This document shows, in pieces, positions 21,614 to 28,674 of a stretch of DNA of 28,674 nt. Within the stretch, counting starts at the first letter, position 1. Every line of letters begins with the position of its first letter. Position numbers and translations under genes: made by a program. This stretch comes from Apostichopus parvimensis (Eukaryota > Echinodermata > Holothuroidea > Aspidochirotida > Stichopodidae): the NCBI GenBank assembly GCA_000934455.1, contig KN884379.1:27319-55992 (forward strand), written 5' to 3'. The notes beneath the pieces are model-generated. The model saw only the letters and a list, made by a program, of their open reading frames with translations, ran no database searches and was not told the DNA's origin.

Positions 21614-21784
21614 ATGCCTGCCGAAATCCACCAGAGATTGAACACGCATCTCATGATGTTAAACTGTATTACCCTCATGGTGAACGTTTGCGTTACTCTT
21701 GCAATCCCGTTTACACATCGATCTCTAACTCTTATATGCAATGTGTTGATGGGAATTGGTCAGAGGCAGACATCCGTTGTATAG
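21614..21784 (+). CDS. CCP/sushi exon D
   Basis: Acceptor tttaaag, donor gtattt, phase 1-1, 57 codons. Cysteines are at 3, 30, 44 and 56, with Trp49. It begins D-A-C-R-N-P-P-E-I-E, close to the general factor H-type pattern. It agrees with exon D' (23769) at 42 of 57 residues. The usual Gly-Tyr after the second Cys is Val-Tyr here (P-V-Y), whereas D' keeps Gly-Tyr. Confidence 0.9.
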   Translation: MPAEIHQRLNTHLMMLNCITLMVNVCVTLAIPFTHRSLTLICNVLMGIGQRQTSVV

Positions 21785-22067
21785 GTATTTAAGCCACTCT
21801 TTTTCGCGTTTGATATTCAATTGTACCAAACCTGACACCTGACACTGGTTTCAAATAAGTATAATATGTAAAACACAAATCAAATTTTAAATACATTTTA
21901 GTCTTGTAGCTTCCTCGGAGACGAGGCCTTTAATGTGCCAAACACTATTATTCTGAATATGAATTACACTTCAACGAATGATCTGGTAGACCTTTGCTCT
22001 TCAGTAATTCTACTGCAATGGATTCATTGAAATGCGGTGGAAATACTACTGATATTCTCTATTTCAG

Positions 22068-22241
22068 GAAAAAGTTGTGGACATCCAGGCGACATCGATA
22101 ACGGAGTTTTTATAGGGAGAGTATATTCATTTCCATACAGTGTGACGTATGAGTGCAATGAAGGCTTTAAGCTAAATGGCCGACCCACCAGAAACTGCCA
22201 AACAACTCAAGAATGGGACGGAATCGCACCAAGTTGTAGTC
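22068..22241 (+). CDS. CCP/sushi exon E
   Basis: Acceptor tatttcag, donor gtcagt, phase 1-1, 58 codons. Cysteines are at 4, 30, 44 and 57, with Trp50. It reads C-G-H-P-G-D-I-D-N-G near the start and C-N-E-G-F-K-L-N-G after the second Cys, a very regular sushi module of the kind common in CSMD-like and other multi-CCP proteins. It agrees with E' (24343) at about 38 of 57 residues. Confidence 0.92.
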
Positions 22242-23005
22242 GTCAGTGCGTTTTTTCCCTTTCAATGGGAAATAATTGAAATGGAAGTGGAAATTTATTT
22301 CATAATGCTTGAAGCAAATGCATGAATTTTAGTAATTTATTAAAAGTAAGAATTTTTATATTACGATTATATAATTATGTTATGTATATTTTAAGACAAA
22401 ATAACAGCAACAACGTTATGTCACACTTCCCGTACCGGGCAATAAATAAAAAGTCTGGTTATTTTATTCATAGATTCGAAAGAACGTTAATCGAAGAATT
22501 AAACATGGTATTTGTAACAAATTTCGTGAAAAAGTTCAATTTAAGATATGTTTTAGACTTTTGTATATTCATTTAATCCATTCGATTTATAGTTTGAGAC
22601 ACTAATGAGCAATAACTAATATAAGTATCTTTATATGTAACCATATGTGATACAAAGTGTATCACATTGGCTTGTGCGGAAGGGGGGGGGGAGGAGGGCG
22701 GAGGGCGGAGGGGCAGCCCCATCTTCATAGTATGTTGAGGTTTTATTGACATTAAATCGGGTAATAGGGTAAGTCCCTCCTCCGGGTCCAGGATGCCCCT
22801 CTCAAAAAGGTGAATGCTAATACCTAAATCAGTCAGGCGAATAAGAATCCCACAGACTTGAACTGAATAATACAACATGTTTACGGTAGTGATGCCAGTT
22901 AAATACTCACTCAAATTATCAGTGTAAAGATGAACTGATTTAATCTATACATTTTAGCGTACACATGCACACAATTTTAATTGTTATTTTATATTTTTAT
23001 ATCAG
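22242..23005 (+). other. Intron between E and F
   Basis: Contains a G-rich stretch with a run of 10 G (22682-22691) and gagggcgg repeats to about 22712, and a repeat-like part at 22735-22840. Parts resemble the intron between E' and F'' (both have a piece reading ttgaga-actaatgag), so these introns were duplicated together. Confidence 0.65.
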
Positions 23006-23179
23006 CTGTACAATGTCCAGCGCTTACTGCACCAATACATGGTAGCATGCACGGTTATGATACTGGATATAATGATAGAGTGAGCTTTTCGTGTGATCAA
23101 GGATTTAGCCTTCATGGTGAGCCTGTCCTCATTTGCCAGAGTGATGGAACGTGGAGCGCAGATGTACCTGTATGCACGG
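23006..23179 (+). CDS. CCP/sushi exon F
   Basis: Acceptor atatcag, donor gtgagt, phase 1-1, 58 codons. Cysteines are at 4, 30, 44 and 57, with Trp50 (DGTWSADVPVC). It begins V-Q-C-P-A-L and has T-G-Y-N-D-R-V before the second Cys. It is the reference for F' (24029) and for the broken F'' (25364), and shows the intact end that F'' has lost. Confidence 0.92.
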
Positions 23180-23288
23180 GTGAGTTTTATTTGTGACGAC
23201 CAGCTTCTAACGCAAGTTTTAACCCGGCGGGGACCGGAAAACATGTATGTATATGTATGTTAATGTGTTCTGATATGTATGTTAAATT

Positions 23289-23500
23289 GTTATGATTATC
23301 ATAACACTTGGGTAATACGCCCTCATTGACAGTTATGCAAAGCCAATATATACGCATTAACACACCATTAGAATCATTGTGGTCGAGTGGTACGGACTTC
23401 GGTTCGACCACAAGTGATTCTACTGGTGTGTTAATGCGTATAGATTGGCTTTGTATAACTGTCATTAAGCGTATTACCCAAGTGTTATGTTTATCATAAC
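23289..23500. repeat. Foldback element, two 97-98 bp inverted arms
   Basis: The left arm (23289-23386) and right arm (23404-23500) are near-perfect inverted complements around a 17-base loop. At the tip lie tggtcgagtgg (23380-23390), which fits the Pol III A-box consensus, and ggttcgacca (23401-23410), which is close to a B box but overlaps the stem and lies very close to the A box. It sits in the intron between F and D', followed by (AT)n and (GTGTGC)n. I see no target-site duplication. Confidence 0.9.
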
Positions 23501-23508
23501 ATATAAAG

Positions 23509-23562
23509 ATATATATATATATATATATATATGCGTGTGCGTGTGCGTGCGTGGGTGTTTGT
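23509..23562 (+). repeat. (AT)n followed by GT/GC-rich microsatellite
   Basis: Alternating AT at 23509-23532, then gcgtgtgcgtgtgcgtgcgtg and gtgtttgtg. It abuts the foldback element. Confidence 0.9.
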
Positions 23563-23768
23563 GTCCCGGCGCCCTGCTCTGTCGGGTAGCTTCTTAAAAA
23601 GTAATTTGTAATGATGAATATTGAAGACTATACTAGGCCCTAGTTTAATATAGCAATATATAGAAGCTCAAAAGCAGTCCTACCTAAGTTTTATGTTCAA
23701 AGTTAAGATTTGCATTAGAACATTCCAAACGTTAACGTCTTCTTTATCTGTTTTGTTCTTTTTTAAAG

Positions 23769-23939
23769 ATGCCTGCCGAAATCCACCAGAGATTGAAAAC
23801 GCATCTCATGATGTTAAACAGTCTTACGCTAATGGTGAACGTTTGCGTTACTCGTGTAACTTCGGTTACGTATCACTCTCTAACTCTTATATGCAATGTG
23901 TTGATGGGAGTTGGTTAGAGCCAGTCATCTATTGTACAG
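23769..23939 (+). CDS. CCP/sushi exon D'
   Basis: Acceptor tttaaag, donor gtaatt, phase 1-1, 57 codons. Cysteines are at 3, 30, 44 and 56, with Trp49. It is a paralogue of exon D, and the intron end before it is also similar (caaagttaa-atttgc, then a run of T). It is followed by an intron of only 89 bp, the shortest in the window. Confidence 0.92.
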
Positions 23940-24028
23940 GTAATTTATGATATCCCGCTCTGCAAAAGGTTTGATCTCTATCCTAAACTGTAAAATATTT
24001 TGATTGTTACGTTATATTTGTTCATCAG

Positions 24029-24202
24029 CTGTACAATGTCCAGCGCTTTATACACCAGTAAATGGTCGCAAAGATGGTTCTGGAACTGGATATAATGATA
24101 GCGTGGAATTTTCGTGTGATCAAGGATTTAGCCTTAATGGGGAGTCTGTCCTCACTTGTCAGGGTGATAGAACGTGGAGCACAGATGTTCCTGAATGCAC
24201 AG
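24029..24202 (+). CDS. CCP/sushi exon F'
   Basis: Acceptor ttcatcag, donor gtgagt, phase 1-1, 58 codons. Cysteines are at 4, 30, 44 and 57, with Trp50 (RTWSTDVPEC). Compared with F it has N-G-R-K-D-G-S-G in place of H-G-S-M-H-G-Y-D, a change shared with F'', so F' and F'' are the closer pair. Confidence 0.92.
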
Positions 24203-24342
24203 GTGAGTTGACTTTGGCCACCCGTATGTGTATATATTTATAGTAATTGTCAATCCAACGAAAGTTAATGCCCGAGGTCATCATCTAGGATAAGTATTGA
24301 AATTCTTCAATTATTTTACTGCTATTGATTTTCCTATTTCAG

Positions 24343-24516
24343 CTAAAAGCTGTGGATATCCAGGCGACATCATTAACGGAAGTATTAAAGAGAGAGTATA
24401 TACATATCCAAACAGTGTGACGTATGTGTGCGATGAAGGCTTCACGCTAAATGGCCGAACCACCAGAACCTGCCAAGCAACTCAAGACTGGAGTGGAATT
24501 GCACCTAATTGTAATC
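24343..24516 (+). CDS. CCP/sushi exon E'
   Basis: Acceptor tatttcag, donor gtgagt, phase 1-1, 58 codons. Cysteines are at 4, 30, 44 and 57, with Trp50. It is a paralogue of exon E; both end in one C before the donor, so the next codon starts with C. The intron before it is 140 bp. Confidence 0.92.
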
Positions 24517-25363
24517 GTGAGTTTTTGTCTTTTCTCATTTATGGGAAAATAATTTACAATGACCAGAAAATTCATTCCATTATGCATTTTTATTTAAGAT
24601 ATGGATATGAGTTATCCACGGAAACAGTGATTTTAACTAGCAAAATAACAATCATAGCTACAAAAACACACACAAGAGAACAAACAAAATCAAAGTAACA
24701 TCTGAACTATCAACTGGCTTTTACATATGCCACGAGCTACACAAATATTGTCTGTAATCAAATAGTTTTGGAGGTAGCAAAAAAATAACAAAATGGTAAA
24801 TGAAATTCGGTGCATTATTTTGTTTATAATCTAACCATTCTGGATTTACATTTTGAGATACTAATGAGAAATCTTAAAAAATTGAGTGAAGCATAAATCT
24901 CATAGAACTATCTGTGTATAGTATAATAGGTATATTGCTTGTAACTCCGTGGCGTGTATACAAAAGGACGTGGGGTGGGAGTTTGACAAGGCCTCATCTT
25001 CATCGTCAGTGGGGTCGAAACTTCATTGGGGATAAAATAATAGTCAGTGAGGGTCATCGTCAGTGGGGTTAAAGTCCCATGAGTTTTAGAATAGTGTTCG
25101 GTAAGATTTAGGTAACTCCCACAGGCCCAGGACACTCGTTCAATAACGGTTCAAGCCCCTACCGAAATCAGTGGGGTGGTGGTGGGATTAAGAATATCAT
25201 CCCCTACCTTTGAAATCCTGTACATGTTACTGGTGTAGCTGTATGATCGGCATGTATTTTGTAGTTGTCACATTAGTTATATCTGACATAACACTACACA
25301 CTCCAAGTTGTGACGTCGGAATAATCTTAATATTTTGATTGTTGTTTTATATTTGCACATCAG
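24517..25363 (+). other. Intron between E' and F''
   Basis: Partly homologous to the intron between E and F. It holds a repeat-like part with gtcagtggggt words (about 25002-25075) and the dispersed repeat at 25131-25230. No coding island. Confidence 0.65.
25131..25230 (+). repeat. Dispersed repeat copy in gene 2 intron
   Basis: It reads gttcaataacggttcaagcc, then a C-rich part and atcagtggggtgg, matching the copies at 12480 and 12680. Bases 25149-25157 (gttcaagcc) fit the Pol III B-box consensus GWTCRANNC, so a tRNA-derived SINE is possible, but I found no A box at a proper distance. Confidence 0.5.
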
Positions 25364-25532
25364 CTGTACAATGTCCAATGCTTGGTGCACCAGTAAATGG
25401 TCGCAAAGATGGTTCTGGAACTGGATATAATGATAGAGTGGAATTTTCGTGTGATGAAAGATTTAGCCTTAATGGGGAGTCTGTCCTCACTTGCCAGGGT
25501 GACGTGGAACGCAGATGTTCCTGTATGCACGG
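25364..25532 (+). pseudogene. CCP exon F'' broken by a 5-bp deletion
   Basis: Acceptor gcacatcag and donor gtgagt are intact, and the first 45 residues follow F and F' (three cysteines at 4, 30 and 44). After 25502 five bases (t-rgaa in the sisters) are missing, so the exon is 169 instead of 174 bp. In the shifted frame the Trp and the last Cys context are lost and a TGA is met at 25534-25536. The original frame is visible again after the deletion. Gln-Gly after the second Cys is Glu-Arg here, a second sign of decay. It could also be an assembly error. Confidence 0.85.
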
Positions 25533-26305
25533 GTGAGTTGAATTTAGCGACCTATATTATTAACATTATTATATGACTTGAGTTCGTTTTAAAGGTCTTG
25601 GACTTGGACGAGGCTGTGTAGAAAGAACCCGAATGTGAATCAGTTCAGCCTATTGTATTATTACAGTCGTCTTCCCTTGAACAGAGTCCCCAAGAATTAT
25701 GATATTGAAACGAAATACGTCGAATCTGCATACTGGTGGTTGCTCTTCTGAAAGTGCTAATTATGTTCAAATTATGATATACTGCAAATTTGGCTGTACG
25801 TGCTTAGCTTTATTTGACAGTAATGTACTTACAGGGAACCGCGCCGGGTTAGTTATACCATGTAGTCTAAACAACATGGAGTGATCACTCAAATTAATTT
25901 AATTTATAGCTACATCAGTAATTAAGTAGTTCTCCGCATCACTTAAGTCATTGTTATGTAATGTGGGGATCAAGCTGAATATTTCTATACAATATCCAAT
26001 ACATTCCACATTCCAACCTGTATGCCGGAGCGTCAATCATTACTGGAAACATGTCCCATTCCTAAAATCTTTGGTACTTCCCTGTCAAGATTAGAACCAC
26101 TCGATTGTGTTTCAATTTCTTACAGTTGAGTATCCAAACACATGTTAACTGGGAAGCTTGGGAAACCGGCACCGATATACTAAGGACATGGAGTTGGAAT
26201 TGAAATTGAATAAGGAAAACAGGTTTCTGTCGAGCTAATATCAATGGAACATATTTAATAACATGTTATTTTTTCCAACGAGGCTTTTCGTATTTTTCCC
26301 TCTAG
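25533..26305 (+). other. Intron before the six-Cys exon
   Basis: AT-rich, no coding island or repeat that I recognise. It ends in acceptor ccctctag. Confidence 0.6.
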
Positions 26306-26497
26306 AATATTGTCAAAAGCCTAGAGAAGATGTCATGTGGGTATTCAACGATAGCTGCCGAGGAATAAGTTTCCAGCCTAACAAATGCGGTCTTTCTTAC
26401 CTGTGTGATGATGATTATTTTCCTATAAACCAAAAAGTCATTTGGTCGTGTTCAAAAGGAATATGGCAAAAGAACGCCGAACCGATATGTAGTACAG
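26306..26497 (+). CDS. Six-cysteine CCP-like exon
   Basis: Acceptor ccctctag, donor gtaagg, phase 1-1, 64 codons. Cysteines are at 3, 18, 28, 34, 49 and 62, with Trp54 (KGIWQ). Cys3, 34, 49 and 62 with the Trp fit the CCP pattern; Cys18 and Cys28 lie in the loop between the first and second CCP cysteines and may form a third disulfide. The residues D-D-D-Y-F after Cys34 replace the usual x-x-G-Y. It is the last exon I can see. Confidence 0.75.
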
Positions 26498-28340
26498 GTA
26501 AGGATTTTGTTTACACAAGAACACGGAACTCGGAAGTAATTTTGCCTGGCTGTTTCCTTTTAAAGTCCAGATAGAAATCTGTTCCATTGCCATGACCACT
26601 ACCAAAACTAATAAAAAAAGTTGACGAAAGTATTGCTTCCAATTGAATTAAAAGATCATATCTGTATTCATGTCAACCACATCGCTCCAAATTTTTCGAG
26701 AATACATTCCCAAAGCTAAGTCAGTAATGCAAAACCAAACATCTCCTGTAAGCATTCACATTAACAGAAGCGGCTGAGGCGGGTTCAGTCTGTGGTGGGT
26801 ACATGGGGTTGGGGAGGATAAACTTCGAAGGACACTGGGATATGTGACTTCACCGCAAAACGTTCAGACAAATTGGATCATTTGATGTGCATTCTGTACC
26901 ACAATTGCCATTATTTAAGGTTCTTTAACAAAATGGCATTTCATTGCAATTTCCTTTATTTTTTAACAAATGGGAACAATCGTATGACAGCCTTCTTAAT
27001 TTCTGCACAAAAGGTCACTTTTTAAATTACACAAAAAAGAAAGGAGGGGGTACGCCACGCTCTTAATACCTCACACCCCTTCGACAACGCGACTATAAAA
27101 AGCTAGTACAAATGGAATAAGTAAGCAATCCATGGAATTGCAGATCTTATCCCAAACGGTTACCATCATTATGACTAACCACGTTTGCAGTACTATCGCC
27201 TTGAATATTGGTACGTGCATAGATATTGCCGAAATTAACCCGTTGAACATATCCATTGGCGATGTGATCATTGTCGTTTACATTAAATAGTGCACTGTAA
27301 AATACAGTCTCTGACACTCACTGTGTTTGAAGCCAATCTGTCCTTTGGAGGAGGTCGTTACACATTTTAATTTTCACACGCATACACAAATACGTCTCAC
27401 ACACTGCTTTTTGACCCCTCACCTAAAAAGTAGTAATTCCACCCCATCGTATTGTGTCACGCTATTGTACCACTCCGACCCCCCCCCCCCTTCCCCACAT
27501 CTTTGAGAGTCTAATCCAACGAGTTTCAGGTCAGCGCTTCAAGGCAATGTAATATGTGGGCAGCTATTCCATTTTTGCACAAATTGTCGATAAAGCACAA
27601 TATCTTATCCTCAGTACATTGCATGAATGAATAAGATTACAACATATCAAAGGAACCTACTTTCAACGAAATGTTTGCGTCTTTCTTACCATGCATGTTA
27701 CTACCGGTCAGTTATAACACACTTAGCCGAAAGCAGATACATTTGTCTCACATTGTGGCTCGTTGACCATTAAAAGTATATCCCAAAGAAATTCTTGTCC
27801 GTTCTCACTAATATAATTATTATATAAATAACGTCAAATTTCGAAAACATAAATGGTTATATTCCTTAGTATACAAAGGCCTACTCGTCAAATAAAGGGA
27901 CTTTTCACAGGTACCAATTCCCAATGTGAAACATGTACGCAATCCATAGAGTTCTAGATCTCATCCCAAAATTTGGGTATATGACCATTATGATATAATA
28001 ATTCTGGAGGCACATCGATAAACATAGATCCACCACGTTAAAAGTAGATGAGTCTTTATCTCACTGACCTCATGAGCTTGGACATTTGACGCCCATTAAA
28101 ACGCTGTAACAGTCTTTAAAACAATTGACATTAAACCGTTATAACTTTTGATATGGTTGACACTTTCTGCTATTTTATCAATGTGGCATGTTCATAACCA
28201 AAATATCATCCCTATACATGTAATGTACTTATAATGTAAACATAGCAAAAGTTGCAATGGAAATGTATGTTTTTGAATATGTACGGGAACTATGGGGTCC
28301 ATCATGGTGATGCAGGAAATACGTGGTGAAGGTTCCATTG
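26498..28340 (+). other. Downstream intron or intergenic region
   Basis: No exon supported on either strand. It contains a diverged direct repeat (27124-27175 and 27939-27993), a run of 12 C (27479-27490) and AT-rich stretches. I see neither a stop-bearing last exon nor a polyadenylation signal tied to gene 2. Confidence 0.55.
27124..27993 (+). repeat. Diverged direct repeat pair
   Basis: 27124-27175 and 27939-27993 share gcaatccat-ga-tt, agatct-atcccaaa and, further on, accat-attatga. They are about 815 bp apart. They may be two old copies of one dispersed element. Confidence 0.6.
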
Positions 28341-28341
28341 T

Positions 28342-28361
28342 GGGGGGGGGGGGGGGGGGGG
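28342..28361 (+). repeat. Poly-G run (20)
   Basis: Twenty G in a row, the longest homopolymer in the window. Confidence 0.95.
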
Positions 28362-28484
28362 AAGCAAGTTGAGAGGCAAGTTGACGTAATGTGTCAGGTT
28401 GTGTGTATGTCATGGGCAGTATACATATTACCCTTTTATATCCTTTACCTAGTCATACGAATTGTTTACAGTTTTATTTATTTA

Positions 28485-28523
28485 GCCTCTGAAGAAGATC
28501 CTGCTAGGATCGAAACGTCAGGC
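28485..28523 (+). ncRNA. Hammerhead-like motif in a repeat tail
   Basis: Order seen: gcct (28485-28488), ctgaaga (28489-28495), one extra a, a hairpin gatcc/ggatc with loop tgcta (28497-28511), gaaa (28512-28515), cgtc, then aggc (28520-28523), which pairs with gcct. This is the layout of a type I hammerhead ribozyme: stem I, CUGANGA, stem II, GAAA, GUC. Stem III is collapsed to nothing and one A is inserted before stem II, so cleavage is doubtful. Penelope-like elements are known to carry minimal hammerheads; the link here is inference. Confidence 0.4.
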
Positions 28524-28585
28524 CAACTTACTATTACACATTTTTTTCTTAATCGTTTCATTGTTTTCGCTTGAGCTCCTGTTTT

Positions 28586-28674
28586 CATCCATCCATCCAT
28601 CCATCCATCCATCCATCCATCCATCCATCCATCCATCCATCCATCCATCCATCCATCCATCCATCCATCCATCC
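28586..28674 (+). repeat. (CATC)n microsatellite at window end
   Basis: At least 22 tandem copies of catc run to the window end. They lie 62 bp after the hammerhead-like motif and may be the tail of the same element. Confidence 0.98.

Larger units (their letters stand above)
15570..26497 (+). other. Gene 2: CCP/WAP-like multidomain protein, internal part
   Basis: Exon chain 15570-15743, 17611-17745, 18705-18908, 21614-21784, 22068-22241, 23006-23179, 23769-23939, 24029-24202, 24343-24516, (25364-25532 broken), 26306-26497. All are phase 1-1. Domain order is CCP-WAP-CCP-D-E-F-D'-F'-E'-(F'')-six-Cys CCP. No start, stop, signal peptide or membrane segment is visible, so both ends are missing. 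The product is probably extracellular. Whether it is separate from gene 1 depends on whether the stop at 11398 is used by all transcripts. Which exons share a transcript is inferred from order and phase only. Confidence 0.65.

Noticed and set aside
23380..23410. A tRNA gene at the tip of the foldback
   Set aside because: The A-box and B-box-like pieces are only about 10 bases apart; no acceptor, anticodon or T arm can be drawn.
23187..23499. Frames on both strands over the foldback element
   Set aside because: They arise from the inverted repeat itself.
27896..27960. Acceptor-like cacag followed by a short frame with two Cys
   Set aside because: A stop is met after about 15 codons and the place belongs to a diverged repeat.
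28323..28574. Open frame with a strongly hydrophobic stretch, which could be taken as a membrane-anchor exon of gene 2
   Set aside because: It starts in a 20-G run, ends in the repeat tail with the hammerhead-like motif, and has no phase 1 acceptor.

Overview
The window is eukaryotic nuclear DNA. Coding sequence comes as short islands separated by AT-rich introns with GT..AG borders, and there are many microsatellites, homopolymer runs, a DIRS-like retroelement remnant and one assembly gap (N, 14474-14708). I infer a marine invertebrate deuterostome, possibly an echinoderm such as a sea cucumber. The basis is the set of complement-control-protein (CCP/sushi) exons, the DIRS remnant and the 3'-terminal repeat. 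This is a judgement from the look of the sequence, not from a search. All genes that I can support lie on the + strand.

Gene 1 (about 484-11400, 5' end outside the window or not recognised) has eight exons: five CCP exons (484-672, 1612-1788, 2328-2519, 3143-3316, 3533-3742), a 6 kb intron, then a CCP exon (9752-9964), an Ig-like exon (10196-10495) and a terminal CCP exon with an in-frame stop at 11398-11400. AATAAA signals follow at 11572 and 11649. The first five exons alternate a long CCP type (A: Cys3, Trp13, 64-70 residues) and a short type (B: 58-59 residues), so a two-exon unit appears to have been duplicated. The 6 kb intron holds a 117-bp tandem duplication, a 15-bp minisatellite and a decayed DIRS-like retrotransposon (RNase H and tyrosine-recombinase pieces).

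The region 11580-15569 is treated as intergenic. Gene 2 (about 15570-26497, both ends open) has CCP, a WAP-like eight-cysteine exon, CCP, then a block of seven related CCP exons in the order D-E-F-D'-F'-E'-F'', then a six-cysteine CCP-like exon. The last member, F'', has a 5-bp deletion that breaks the frame and removes the Trp-to-last-Cys end of the domain. After 26497 I see no further exon. The right edge holds a poly-G run, a hammerhead-like motif and a (CATC)n tail.

Every internal exon begins and ends in phase 1 and its length is a multiple of three, so exons can be duplicated, lost or skipped without breaking the frame. The products look like extracellular or membrane-tethered multi-CCP proteins, as in complement regulators, receptors or adhesion proteins. 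No signal peptide or membrane segment is visible, so location and function are inference. Gene 1 and gene 2 could also be one locus with an alternative 3' end at 11400.
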